A DNA stretch of 64,000 bases from Gemmatimonadales bacterium UBA2982 (GTDB taxonomy: Bacteria > Gemmatimonadota > Gemmatimonadetes > Longimicrobiales > Gaopeijiaceae), in NCBI GenBank assembly GCA_002347035.1, contig DEAM01000031.1, forward strand, positions 1 through 64,000, given 5' to 3'. The translations under genes were made by a program, and so were the position numbers. This document shows positions 25,650-34,748 of this stretch, one piece after another. The stretch's first letter is position 1; each line of letters starts with the position of its first letter. Under the pieces are notes generated by a model that did not search any database, was not told the origin of the DNA, and saw only the letters and a program-made list of their open reading frames with translations.

Positions 25650-27269
25650 CTAGGGGATTCGGTCGGACTCAGCCTCGCTAGCGGCTCTCAACAGCTCAGT
25701 AGCCGTGGTCACTCCATCCAACAGCCCGATAGCTCTTACCAGCTGCCTATCGTAGGACCGGGCCTGGTCAAACTGTCCAACATCCCCCCAGGCCCGCATA
25801 GCTATATCGCGTTCCAATTGATATCGAATAAAACGCTCGGCACCGTCAAAGTGCTCCTGACTAATAAGCACTTCTACCTCCGACAACGTATTGAAGAAGT
25901 GATCCAAATCCGAATCGCCCAGCCGGAAGCCGGGCTCTAGCTCTGGGTGCTCCTGAAGGTACTCCACTGAGAAGTTGAACATCGCAATCGTAAAGCCCCC
26001 CAAATGAGGGAAAATCCCTCGAACTCCCTCGACCTCTGTGGGCGTCAACAATTCTGGAGTGACAAAAAGGTCGGGCGTGATGCCACCTCCCCCATATAAC
26101 ACCCGGCCCGAGAAACTCTTGAATTCCGGCCGCCCATTCCGATCTGCTGACCGGACCGTCTGACCCGAGATCGAGAGCACATGTCTTTCGTTGACCGTGT
26201 GATCTGAAGGTTGCTCCATCTGGATTGAACGCCCGATGGGTGTGTACCACCTAGCGGTTGTAAGCCTGAGGACATCTCCATCGGTTAGGCGGTACAAGCT
26301 CTGAACCGACCCTTTGCCAAAAGTGGTCTCTCCAATTACCACAGCTCGATCATGATCTTGAAGTGCACCCGCCACAATCTCTGAAGCCGAAGCACTAGCT
26401 GCATTGACTAGCACAACAATCGGAAGATCAGGATACCGATCGGGGAAAGACGCGTCATATAATCCATTCTGGGTCCGTGCTCGCCCTCGAGTCTCGACAA
26501 TCGTCTGCCCCTCCTCCAGGAAGAGGTCCGTAACTGCTATCCCTTGGTCTAACAAGCCTCCGGGATTCCCTCGAAGGTCAAAGACTACTGCCCTAAGACC
26601 CTGCTCCTTGAGAGAGTCGATCGCACTTCTAACTTCGTCATAAGCAGTTTCGCTAACGGTGCGAAGCGGAACATAGCCTATACCATCTTCCAACATCGGT
26701 GAAAATGGCACTGCTTTCAATCTGATTACATCCCTTTCGATCGTGAACTCAATAGGATCATCGATACCCGGCCGGAGGACGCTGATCTTCACCTCAGTCC
26801 CTGGGCGCCCACGAAGCAACCCAACAGCCTCATTTGTTTCCATGGAGTCAACAACAACGCCATTGATCCCTACAAACTGATCTCCAGCGCGAATACCGAC
26901 TCGCTCACTTGGCCCACCAGGGATAGGGCTCACAACCGTTACATACCCGCCGCGGTGGCTCACCTCGAGGCCGACGCCACCATACTCGCCTTCTGTGCGT
27001 ATCCGAAGATCCTCATAAGCGGACGCCGGAATTAGCGACGAATGGGGATCATCAAGCTCCCGAATCAGACCGTCGATGGCTGAGTCGTATAGAGAGCCCT
27101 GGTCAATCTCGTCTACGAAGTTTGACTGGACTCGCTCCATTACCTCCTGAAGGACTCGGACTCGGACGTATACATTGTCCGATCGATTAACTCCCTCTTG
27201 GAGTAACCAGCCACCGGCCATCGACGACAGTACTATCACTAGTGTCGGTGCTGAGATGGTCCATCTCAT
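25650..27269 (-). CDS. S41 family C-terminal processing peptidase
   Basis: This is a periplasmic carboxyl-terminal processing protease. From the chosen ATG at 27269 (10 bases past the tmk stop, with GGAAG upstream) it has a membrane anchor/signal (TISAPTLVIVLSSMAGGWLL), a PDZ domain at about 90-175 (GVGLEVSHRGGYVTVVSPI), and the S41 catalytic domain with Ser in NAASASASEIVAGAL and Lys in IGETTFGKGSVQ. A long C-terminal helical extension of about 190 residues ends the protein. Cleavage targets are unknown; related proteins trim cell-wall enzymes or tagged proteins. Confidence 0.93.
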   Translation of the reverse strand: MRWTISAPTLVIVLSSMAGGWLLQEGVNRSDNVYVRVRVLQEVMERVQSNFVDEIDQGSLYDSAIDGLIRELDDPHSSLIPASAYEDLRIRTEGEYGGVGLEVSHRGGYVTVVSPIPGGPSERVGIRAGDQFVGINGVVVDSMETNEAVGLLRGRPGTEVKISVLRPGIDDPIEFTIERDVIRLKAVPFSPMLEDGIGYVPLRTVSETAYDEVRSAIDSLKEQGLRAVVFDLRGNPGGLLDQGIAVTDLFLEEGQTIVETRGRARTQNGLYDASFPDRYPDLPIVVLVNAASASASEIVAGALQDHDRAVVIGETTFGKGSVQSLYRLTDGDVLRLTTARWYTPIGRSIQMEQPSDHTVNERHVLSISGQTVRSADRNGRPEFKSFSGRVLYGGGGITPDLFVTPELLTPTEVEGVRGIFPHLGGFTIAMFNFSVEYLQEHPELEPGFRLGDSDLDHFFNTLSEVEVLISQEHFDGAERFIRYQLERDIAMRAWGDVGQFDQARSYDRQLVRAIGLLDGVTTATELLRAASEAESDRIP

Positions 27270-27279
27270 CTTTCTTCCG

Positions 27280-27960
27280 TCAGGACTGCTCTGCATGAAC
27301 GTCTCTCGTATCTCCCGTAGGCCTTACAAATGCTCCCCGCAATCGAGCGCTGAGGAGATCCTGGACGCGCCGCTGCACCTCCTCAAGAGGCCCCTGCGCA
27401 CTGACTAGAGCCACGGCTGGCTCCGAATCCGCCAACGTAAGATAGGCCTCCCTGATGGTCTGTCGGAACTCCTCCCCCTCTTGCTCAATTCGGTCCAGAT
27501 CCTGCCCATCTCTACGCCCTCGTTCTACGCTCTCTTCAACTGGTAGGTCCAAGACCACATAGAGGTCTGGCTGTAACCCTCCAGTTGCTACTTCTATGGC
27601 AAGTCGGACCTGGTCAAGGTCTAGGCCCCGTCCAAAACTCTGATAAGCCAGTGTAGAGAGTGCAAAGCGATCTCCTATTACTGTATCTCCTCTCAATAAT
27701 GCCGGACGAATAACTTCCCTGACTAGCGCTGCACGCGCAGCTAAGATCAGCAGGAGCTCCGCTTCAGGAGAGAACTCGAGGTCAGTCCTATTTAGAACCA
27801 CCTGCCTAATCGCTTCGCCGAGAGGTGTTCCTCCCGGCTCCCGAACAACCGTGTGTGAGATGCCGGCAGCATCAAGCCATGAAGACAGCAGAGCGATATG
27901 CGTCGTCTTACCGACTCCGTCTCCACCCTCAAGAACGATGAAACGCCCAGCCATGACCAA
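27280..27960 (-). CDS. tmk: thymidylate kinase
   Basis: Tmk phosphorylates dTMP to dTDP. The 226-aa protein has the P-loop EGGDGVGKT at 11-19, the DR motif in GDRFALSTLAYQSFGRGLD, and the LID region with VEESVERGRRDGQDLDRIEQE. The start is at 27960, 30 bases after the inositol-phosphate synthase stop. The 3' end almost touches the S41 protease gene, so the two are probably in one transcript. Confidence 0.95.
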   Translation of the reverse strand: MVMAGRFIVLEGGDGVGKTTHIALLSSWLDAAGISHTVVREPGGTPLGEAIRQVVLNRTDLEFSPEAELLLILAARAALVREVIRPALLRGDTVIGDRFALSTLAYQSFGRGLDLDQVRLAIEVATGGLQPDLYVVLDLPVEESVERGRRDGQDLDRIEQEGEEFRQTIREAYLTLADSEPAVALVSAQGPLEEVQRRVQDLLSARLRGAFVRPTGDTRDVHAEQS

Positions 27961-27990
27961 GTATACCTCCTAATACCCTGCCAGCAGCAC

Positions 27991-29334
27991 CTAGTCGTAA
28001 TACTCAACACCTAGGTGGGTCATCATCTCTTCACCCATGAGCCAACGCAGGGTGTTCTTTAGCTTCCAGTGCTGGATGAAGATGTCATGCTCCGGGTATA
28101 GCCCAGGTGCAGTCTGTGGCGCCTTAAAGTAGAAAGACAACCATTCCTGAACTCCACTCAAATCCGCTCTAGCAGCTAGATCCAAGAAGAGAGCGAGATC
28201 TAAAACAATGGGTGCAGCGAGAATAGAGTCTCGACAGAGGAAGTCGACCTTGATCTGCATGTGGTACCCCATCCACCCAAAGATATCGATGTTGTCCCAC
28301 CCTTCTTTGTTATCTCCACGTGGCGGGTAGTAATTGATCCGAACCTTGTGATACATGTCACCGTAGAGGTCCGGGTACATCTCGGGCTGGAGGATATGCT
28401 CTAGGGCACCAAGCTTCGATTCTTCCTTCGTCTTGAAGGACGCAGGGTCATCCAAGACCTCTCCATCCCGGTTACCGAGAATATTGGTACTGAACCAGCC
28501 AGAAAGACCTAGCATCCGGGTCTTGAAGCCTGGAGCCAAGATAGTCTTCATAAGTGTCTGGCCAGTCTTGAAATCTTTCCCGCCAATTGGAACGCCGTTG
28601 TCGATCGCTAATGTTTCGAGGGCAGGTATATCCGCAGACAGGTTAGGTGCTCCATTCGCATAGGGTACTCCCTCCATGAGACTGGCATACGCATAGAGCA
28701 TGCTAGGTGCAATACTCTCATCATTTTCCTTCATAGCCTGCTCAAAGGACTCAGGGCTTTCGTGTATAGCACCTGGACGCATAAATACCTCGGTGGAGCC
28801 ACACCAAACCATTACCAAACGATCACAACCGTTCTCCTCTTTGAAGCGGCGGATATCTGCCCTCAGTTCCTCCGCCTGCTCGAACTTGTTCCCTGATTTC
28901 TTGTTTGGCCCATCCAGTTTTTTCACGTAGGCCGTATCGAATACTGCTGGCATAGGTTTTATAGAGGATAGAAAATCCTTGATCGGATCAAGGTGGTTCT
29001 CCTTGTGAAGCACACCCGCCTTCACCGCGCTCGAATAGCCATCGTCAGGAATTGGGTCCCACGCCCCAAAAACCAGGTTCTCCAAGTCAGCTAAAGGCAC
29101 TAGGTCCTTTATTAGAGGCGTGCGCTCATCCGTGCGCTTCCCTAACCGAATCGTGTTCATTTGGGTAAGGCTGCCGAAAGGCTGGGCAAGACCGCGTCGG
29201 GAGGCCTCAACCCCGGCCACAAACGTCGTTGCGACCGCACCCAAGCCTGGAAGGAGAATGCCGAGCTTGCCCTCGGCTGGCTCAATTTTTGACGGCTGCT
29301 TCACGTTTTCCTCAGCTCTGTATCCATGATTCAA
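27991..29334 (-). CDS. ino1: inositol-3-phosphate synthase
   Basis: The 447-aa NAD-dependent enzyme converts glucose-6-phosphate to L-myo-inositol-3-phosphate, the entry to inositol lipids and compatible solutes. The NAD-binding site is LGILLPGLGAVATTFVAGVE; other family blocks are VFGAWDPIPDDGY, PNLSADIPALETLA, and GKDFKTGQTLMKTILAPGFK, followed by WFSTNILGNRDG. It resembles the longer bacterial/eukaryotic-type enzymes rather than the short actinobacterial ones. No phosphatidylinositol synthase gene is adjacent. It lies between ylbF-type and tmk genes with short gaps. Confidence 0.92.
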   Translation of the reverse strand: MNHGYRAEENVKQPSKIEPAEGKLGILLPGLGAVATTFVAGVEASRRGLAQPFGSLTQMNTIRLGKRTDERTPLIKDLVPLADLENLVFGAWDPIPDDGYSSAVKAGVLHKENHLDPIKDFLSSIKPMPAVFDTAYVKKLDGPNKKSGNKFEQAEELRADIRRFKEENGCDRLVMVWCGSTEVFMRPGAIHESPESFEQAMKENDESIAPSMLYAYASLMEGVPYANGAPNLSADIPALETLAIDNGVPIGGKDFKTGQTLMKTILAPGFKTRMLGLSGWFSTNILGNRDGEVLDDPASFKTKEESKLGALEHILQPEMYPDLYGDMYHKVRINYYPPRGDNKEGWDNIDIFGWMGYHMQIKVDFLCRDSILAAPIVLDLALFLDLAARADLSGVQEWLSFYFKAPQTAPGLYPEHDIFIQHWKLKNTLRWLMGEEMMTHLGVEYYD

Positions 29335-29342
29335 ACCTGCTA

Positions 29343-29699
29343 TTAGGACAAGATGATCCGACTTTGACTTGCTTCCTCAATACCTTCTGCAACGGTCTGG
29401 TTCACCTTATGCATAACCTTCTCGTAATTACTCTGTGCTGCGATCAGACGCTGGTAACCAGTCATAGACTGCAGCGCCTCAGTCGCTTCTTGGTAGGCCT
29501 CTTTAATCTCATCGTCCGGTGCTCCTCCTGCCCTTAAAGACGATTCGACCCGCCCTTCTAATTCTTCAAGGCGATTACGCATTTCCACCATCTCCCTGTC
29601 ATCGCCTACCGCATCCATCGTTCGCTTAAGTGTCTGATACTCGTCAGTCCGAGCAATAGCACCCCCAAGCTGCTTCGCCATATCGTAGATAGTTGACAT
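29343..29699 (-). CDS. YlbF/YmcA family regulator
   Basis: This 118-aa all-helical protein matches the YlbF/YmcA (Com_YlbF) family: MAKQLGGAIARTDEYQTLKRTMDAV is typical of the N-terminal helices, and a second helix pair ends in MTGYQRLIAAQSNYEKVMHKVNQTVAEGI. In Bacillus the family forms a complex controlling RNase Y and sporulation or biofilm factors; no such partners are seen here. It follows prmC by 6 bases and precedes ino1 by 8. Confidence 0.85.
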   Translation of the reverse strand: MSTIYDMAKQLGGAIARTDEYQTLKRTMDAVGDDREMVEMRNRLEELEGRVESSLRAGGAPDDEIKEAYQEATEALQSMTGYQRLIAAQSNYEKVMHKVNQTVAEGIEEASQSRIILS

Positions 29700-29705
29700 C
29701 TAGCC

Positions 29706-30644
29706 CTACCCTTGTTCATCGCGCTCATTAGAGCAAACTGCAGTTAAGATCCGCTCTATGCCCGCTAAGTCCCTAAGTACCCGCACATCTTCAAGTTTAT
29801 CCTGACTATCCATAAAGCTGGCCACTTCTCCCGCCTGACCAGCACCTACTTCCAGCGCCAACAACCCTCCTTGCTCCATGACGGCAGCAGCACCGGCAGC
29901 AACCTTGCGTAGCATAGATACACCACCAGAACCTGCAAATAATGCCTCATGCGGCTCCCAATCCAAAACCTCAGGTGGAAGGTCGTCTCGATCACCGTCT
30001 GGTACGTATGGTGGGTTTGAGATCACGACGTCAAAGCACTCCCCGGTCAGTACAGGTGCGAATAGTGACCCTAGACGCAGCTCCAGCCTGTCATCTAAGC
30101 CTAGGTTTGTCGAGTTCTTTCGTGCCAAGTTGAGAGCCTCCTCCGATGTATCAGTAGCCACCATTCGGTGGAAGGGACCCTCCGTAAGCAAAGATAGAGC
30201 GATCGCACCCGAGCCGGTCCCTAAGTCCAAGCCGACTAGGGAATCTCGGCCATTGATCTCCGCCCACTCCAATACCGCACCGACCAGCTGCTCAGTCTCC
30301 GCCCTTGGGATTAAAACGCCCGGAGCAACTTCAACCTCAAGATCCCGAAAAGCCTGTCGACCCAGGATATATTGGAGCGGTTCTCGACTCGCGCGGCGCT
30401 TTAACAGCGGTCGAAAGTCATCTAGTTCTGATGGCTGCATCTGACGTTCGTGCTGCAAGTACATTTCTAAGCGCCCAATGCCCAACACATGGGCAAGAAG
30501 GTGTTCCGCATCAAGTCGCGCACTCTCGACGCCTTTGTCCGCCAAGTAATCGGCACTCTGCAGCATCACCCGCAGAACTGTCCAAGGTTTAGAAGCTTGG
30601 CCTACACCATTGGTTTTGGGCAGCGAACCTATGCCTGTCTTCAT
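29706..30644 (-). CDS. prmC: peptide chain release factor N(5)-glutamine methyltransferase
   Basis: PrmC methylates the Gln of the GGQ motif in release factors. The 312-aa protein has an N-terminal helical domain, GLDLGTGSGAIALSLL (SAM motif), and the catalytic NPPY in FDVVISNPPYVPDGD. Its ATG overlaps the prfA stop by 4 bases, which decides the start and ties it to its substrate gene. The 27-residue N-terminal lead is longer than typical but has no signal features. Confidence 0.95.
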   Translation of the reverse strand: MKTGIGSLPKTNGVGQASKPWTVLRVMLQSADYLADKGVESARLDAEHLLAHVLGIGRLEMYLQHERQMQPSELDDFRPLLKRRASREPLQYILGRQAFRDLEVEVAPGVLIPRAETEQLVGAVLEWAEINGRDSLVGLDLGTGSGAIALSLLTEGPFHRMVATDTSEEALNLARKNSTNLGLDDRLELRLGSLFAPVLTGECFDVVISNPPYVPDGDRDDLPPEVLDWEPHEALFAGSGGVSMLRKVAAGAAAVMEQGGLLALEVGAGQAGEVASFMDSQDKLEDVRVLRDLAGIERILTAVCSNERDEQG

Positions 30645-31735
30645 GATTTACCTCCCAACCGCTCCTCTTCTTCAGCGAGCAGCAGCGCCCTCACCAGTTC
30701 TTCAAGATCCCCATCAAGCACCTCCCCAAGACGATACAGCGTCAGCCCAATGCGGTGATCCGTCACCCGATTCTGAGGGTAATTATAAGTGCGAATTTTC
30801 GCAGACCGATCTCCTGTGCCAACCTGCGTCCTGCGCTCGCGGGCTCGTTCAGCCTCCTGGTCAGCAATCATTTGGTCTAGAAGGCGACTCCGCAGTACCT
30901 TCATCGCCTTAGCCTTATTCTTGTGTTGAGACTTCTCGTCCTGACAAGAGACTACCAGCCCGGTCGGAATATGGGTGATGCGCACTGCAGAGTCAGTCGT
31001 GTTAACCGATTGTCCCCCAGGACCCGAAGACCGGAAGACATCAATCCTCAGGTCATTAGGATCTATCCGTAGATCAACCTCTTCAGCTTCTGGTAGTACT
31101 GCAACCGTTGCAGCGGAAGTGTGAATTCGTCCCTGGGCTTCGGTTTCCGGGACGCGCTGTACCCGATGGACACCTGACTCGTAACGGAGTCGTCCGTAAA
31201 CGCCCTTCCCACGCACCGTAAAGATTGCCTCCTTCACGGAGCCAGGTATGCCCTCTGAAATGCTCATGAGCTCAATCGTCCATCCTCGGTGCTCAGCCAT
31301 AAGCCTGTACATACGCATGAGATCAGCTGCAAAGAGGCCCGCTTCATCTCCCCCTGTACCTGCGCGGACCTCAACAACTGCAGCCCGATTGGAGAGGGGG
31401 TCTGGTGGGATCAACAACTCACGGACTTTCTGGATCAGAGAGTCGATGCGCTGTTCTAACTGAACAATTTCCTCTTCCGCAAGTACTCGGATATCCGGGT
31501 CTTCCGACTCCTCTAGGAGCTCAAGTGCACCCTCATGCTCTTGCAATGCTCCACGCAGATCAAGACCAGATATTACAACTGGCTCTAGATGTGATCTCTC
31601 TTGCCCATAGTCTCGCAACTTACCTGGGTTAGAGAGCACATCTTGGGTCGTAAGAGCCTCGTTAACCTCACCGAAACGACGCTCAGCCTCGCTGAGCCGC
31701 TCTTCGAGCTTCGAATCTAACGCTAAGGACTTCAT
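30641..31735 (-). CDS. prfA: peptide chain release factor 1
   Basis: RF1 reads UAA and UAG stop codons and releases the peptide. The protein has the GGQ motif in SSGPGGQSVNTTDSAVRITH and a PxT-type region near VPETEAQGRIHTS. I place the start at the ATG at 31735 (364 aa, MKSLALDSKLEERL); a TTG frame extends 10 codons further but lies outside the usual family length of about 360. Downstream prmC overlaps by 4 bases; upstream rpmE is separated by a 79-base gap. Confidence 0.96.
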   Translation of the reverse strand: MKSLALDSKLEERLSEAERRFGEVNEALTTQDVLSNPGKLRDYGQERSHLEPVVISGLDLRGALQEHEGALELLEESEDPDIRVLAEEEIVQLEQRIDSLIQKVRELLIPPDPLSNRAAVVEVRAGTGGDEAGLFAADLMRMYRLMAEHRGWTIELMSISEGIPGSVKEAIFTVRGKGVYGRLRYESGVHRVQRVPETEAQGRIHTSAATVAVLPEAEEVDLRIDPNDLRIDVFRSSGPGGQSVNTTDSAVRITHIPTGLVVSCQDEKSQHKNKAKAMKVLRSRLLDQMIADQEAERARERRTQVGTGDRSAKIRTYNYPQNRVTDHRIGLTLYRLGEVLDGDLEELVRALLLAEEEERLGGKS

Positions 31736-31814
31736 GGGGATGTTCCAGTGAGGATTTCCACCCAATTAGGATGCTTCCCACGGGCCGGCCGGAGCGTATG
31801 CCCGACCTGCGTCC

Positions 31815-32024
31815 TCACTTCTCCGGGGCCTTCTCGTACTTTTTCTTGAAACGGTCTACGCGCCCTGCTGTATCGACAAGACGCTGCTTGCCTGTGTAGA
31901 ACGGGTGACAAACTGAGCAGATCTCGACGTGAACTTCCTCTATGGTGGCCATCGTTTCAAATCGATGGCCACACGCGCATGTAACGGCTGCCAGCACGAA
32001 ATCTGGATGGATGCCCTGCTTCAT
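31815..32024 (-). CDS. rpmE: 50S ribosomal protein L31
   Basis: L31 helps bridge the ribosomal subunits. From the ATG at 32024 the 69-aa protein reads MKQGIHPDFVLAAVTCACGH, and has the zinc-binding pattern CAC plus CSVCHPFYTGKQ (CxC...CxxC, the zinc-containing type). The frame extends 11 codons further upstream, but the family start MKxGIHPxF and a GGAGCAGGA site just ahead of it settle the choice. The rpmE-prfA-prmC order is widespread. Confidence 0.96.
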   Translation of the reverse strand: MKQGIHPDFVLAAVTCACGHRFETMATIEEVHVEICSVCHPFYTGKQRLVDTAGRVDRFKKKYEKAPEK

Positions 32025-32097
32025 GTCCTGCTCCGGACGGGTATAGTTTCGGATCAAGGCCCGTCCCTGCGAGCCAAAATCCCATCAGCCAAACAAG

Positions 32098-33738
32098 CTA
32101 AACTTCGTGCGAAGAAGGGTCCAGTGACTGTGACTGCCGGGCCAGATGGAATGAACCCAACAATAAGATTAGGGCTGCAACAGCAGAGCCACCGCCGACC
32201 AAGTCCCCATAGAGAGTATAGAAAGTCTGGATATCAGTTGTTTCCACTATGCCAATGTGCACGTCAGACGTGAAAAGCTCTGTCTCATTGTATACGTGGC
32301 CTCTTGGGTCAATGAAGAGTGAGATGCCAGTATTTGCAGCACGTACAACCCCTGTACGGTTCTCTATAGCACGCATTACCATATGCGCGGGGTGCTGCCA
32401 AAGCGCGGTGGTCCGCGCGTATAAGGGCTCACGTCCATACCAAGCATCGTTAGTGATGTTGACCAAAACCTCAGCCCCTTCTTGGCGGAATCTCCTAGAG
32501 GCCTCAGGGTAGGATGACTCGTAGCAGATCAGTACCCCGTACTTAGTCCCGTCTACTTCTGCAAGCGGCCACCCTTCACCAACGCCAAACCCACCGAAGT
32601 ACCTAAAAGCATCGAACCATTCGACGGGCAGGAACGGAACGCGCTCTACAAAAGGCACTAAGTATCGTTTGTCGTATTGATAATCGGTCACGCCTTCACC
32701 ATCGATCAAGAAGGCTGAATTGAAAATAGTATAGTCGCCACTGGTGGGATCTCCCTCATAGCCCAGGCCACCCATCAGGATCGGTGCTCTCACGTAACGG
32801 GCCCATTCCGAAATCGGATACACCCACTCAGAATGCATATCCCAGGTAGGGAAGATGCTCAATGTAACCTCTGGCATTACCACAAAATCGACCGAACTCG
32901 GATTTATTCTGGGCATCTCCCTCTGCAGTGAGACAAGAGTGCTATCTATCCCCACACGAGTGTCTAGTTTGATATGCTCCGGAACGTTGGGCTGCACGAC
33001 TGCAACGGTTGAGATTTCACGAGTCTCGAGTGTTGCTGCCCTCCAGATGCCCCACTGCATAGGGCCAAGCACGACTAACACGATCGTGGCAACAAGACCC
33101 AAATATCGTCGCAAACTTGCGCCCTCAACGAAGCTAAGAACCAAGCTTGCGAGAAGCCCGTTAACCAGAGCTAGCCAAAAAGTAACACCCCTATTACCTA
33201 CCAGCTCAGCAATTCCGACCAGTTCCGGAAACCCGGTTAGGGACGTGCCCAGACCCAGCCATGGGAAGGCGACCGTGCTTGGCAGGTGTGCTCTCGTCCA
33301 CTCTGCAGCAGTCCAGGCGATTGGTAAGGCAAGCCACAGGGGGGCCCTTACAGTATGCACAGCTCGGTGGAAGGTCCACCCAAACAGGGCTGCAATCCCT
33401 ATCAATGCTAACAGAGCGGAAAGAAAAGCCAGTACCGCCAAGGGTGTGAACCAAATAAGAGCAATCAAAATCCAGTAGAAAACTATCCCGAAATAGATTG
33501 CTCCAAAAACAATAGACCCACGAACAGCTGCCTGTCGCCCCTGGTGATCAGGCAAGCATCCTTTTATCCAGAGTGCAAGCGGCACTAGCCCGACAAAAGG
33601 TGGAATCAGAATGTGCAGAGGTGGAAAAGAGAGTGCGAGCAGTAATCCCGACACAGCCGGGATCAGGCGCTCTCCTTTGCGTGGCCACAGGAGCATCTTA
33701 GCTGCTCTGTAGCGCCTCAAAAGGCCCACCCGGATCAC
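32098..33738 (-). CDS. lnt: apolipoprotein N-acyltransferase
   Basis: Lnt adds the third acyl chain to lipoproteins at the inner membrane. The 546-aa protein has about seven N-terminal membrane helices (residues of about 25-240), then a periplasmic nitrilase domain with the catalytic triad Glu in MPEVTLSIFP, Lys in DKRYLVPFVERVPF and Cys in ICYESSYPE. One more membrane helix lies near the C-terminus. It starts with GTG overlapping the stop of the upstream oxidoreductase gene (GTGA). LolA lies two genes up, so lipoprotein maturation and trafficking genes are close. Confidence 0.95.
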   Translation of the reverse strand: MIRVGLLRRYRAAKMLLWPRKGERLIPAVSGLLLALSFPPLHILIPPFVGLVPLALWIKGCLPDHQGRQAAVRGSIVFGAIYFGIVFYWILIALIWFTPLAVLAFLSALLALIGIAALFGWTFHRAVHTVRAPLWLALPIAWTAAEWTRAHLPSTVAFPWLGLGTSLTGFPELVGIAELVGNRGVTFWLALVNGLLASLVLSFVEGASLRRYLGLVATIVLVVLGPMQWGIWRAATLETREISTVAVVQPNVPEHIKLDTRVGIDSTLVSLQREMPRINPSSVDFVVMPEVTLSIFPTWDMHSEWVYPISEWARYVRAPILMGGLGYEGDPTSGDYTIFNSAFLIDGEGVTDYQYDKRYLVPFVERVPFLPVEWFDAFRYFGGFGVGEGWPLAEVDGTKYGVLICYESSYPEASRRFRQEGAEVLVNITNDAWYGREPLYARTTALWQHPAHMVMRAIENRTGVVRAANTGISLFIDPRGHVYNETELFTSDVHIGIVETTDIQTFYTLYGDLVGGGSAVAALILLLGSFHLARQSQSLDPSSHEV

Positions 33739-34748
33739 AGTTCGACTTCTCGCCCGGAATCTGCCGCTTGATAGGCCGCTTCGATGAGAGCCATGAGCTG
33801 CACCTGTTCACGCGGAAGTTCGACTTCGCGACGGCCAATCGCTCGGCTAATAAAGTCGTCGAGCAAGCGACGATATGCGTTAGTGTAGGGGTTTTCACCA
33901 CCTCTTGGTCTAGGTGGTCGAGGGGTTACCTCTGAAGGACGGCCACCCAGTTGCTTAAAGACCTCTAGCGGCGGGAGAGCACCAGAGCCTTCGGTTCCCA
34001 TGACTCTTGCGTAATACTGATCCTCACTGGCGAATAATCGATTACTCACCTCCACCGTGAGCGCTACACCATCCCTAGTCTCAGCCATTAGCGTCCCGGC
34101 CCCCTCTATTGAGACTCCAGGTGGCCCGAGTACACAGGATACCCTTCTGACGTCTGGAAAACCAACTAGCCACAGGCATAGGTCCAGTGCTGGGACTCCA
34201 AGGTCGACCAGTGCTCCTCCTCCGGAAAGTTCTGGGTCCTGTCGCCAGTCCAAACGCCTGCCGGGAACGGCTCGCGTCATCCAGCTTCCTCGAACTGCAT
34301 AAATAGAACCGAGTTCGTTCCCAGCCACGGAGTCTCTCAGCGCCATAACTCCGGGTCGGAAGCGATGGGGCATTCCGACCACTAGAACTCGGCCGGAGCT
34401 TTCCGCCGCGCCTAGTACACGGCGCACTCCATTCGCACTAACAGCCAATGGCCGTTCTACGAAAACGTGCTTTCCAGCCTCCAGAGCTCCTATCGCCATC
34501 TCTTCGTGCAGGTGGTTTGGGGTGCAAATGACTACCGCATCTAATTCGTCATGCGTGATCAGTGCGTCAGCAGAGAGCACCAGGGGCACCCCAAAACGCT
34601 CGGATAGAGTTTCTGCTTTGTGCGTTTCAACATCAGCCACGGCCAGAAGGTGTACATCCTCACGCTCGGAAAAAATCGGTACGTGCACGATCTGGCTCAC
34701 AGCTCCCGTACCAATCACCCCGACACGTAATGAGGAACCGCCCCCCAT
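33735..34748 (-). CDS. Gfo/Idh/MocA family oxidoreductase
   Basis: This 337-aa NAD(P)-dependent enzyme has the N-terminal Rossmann site LRVGVIGTGAVSQIVHVPIF, then CTPNHLHEEMAIGALEAGKHVFVERPLAV, and a C-terminal alpha/beta domain. The family's usual EKP motif reads ERP here, so the conserved Lys is Arg. The substrate cannot be told; relatives act on sugars, inositols or bile pigments. The start at the ATG at 34748 shares a base with the stop of the upstream barrel gene (TGATG), better than the longer frame from 34793. Confidence 0.85.
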   Translation of the reverse strand: MGGGSSLRVGVIGTGAVSQIVHVPIFSEREDVHLLAVADVETHKAETLSERFGVPLVLSADALITHDELDAVVICTPNHLHEEMAIGALEAGKHVFVERPLAVSANGVRRVLGAAESSGRVLVVGMPHRFRPGVMALRDSVAGNELGSIYAVRGSWMTRAVPGRRLDWRQDPELSGGGALVDLGVPALDLCLWLVGFPDVRRVSCVLGPPGVSIEGAGTLMAETRDGVALTVEVSNRLFASEDQYYARVMGTEGSGALPPLEVFKQLGGRPSEVTPRPPRPRGGENPYTNAYRRLLDDFISRAIGRREVELPREQVQLMALIEAAYQAADSGREVEL

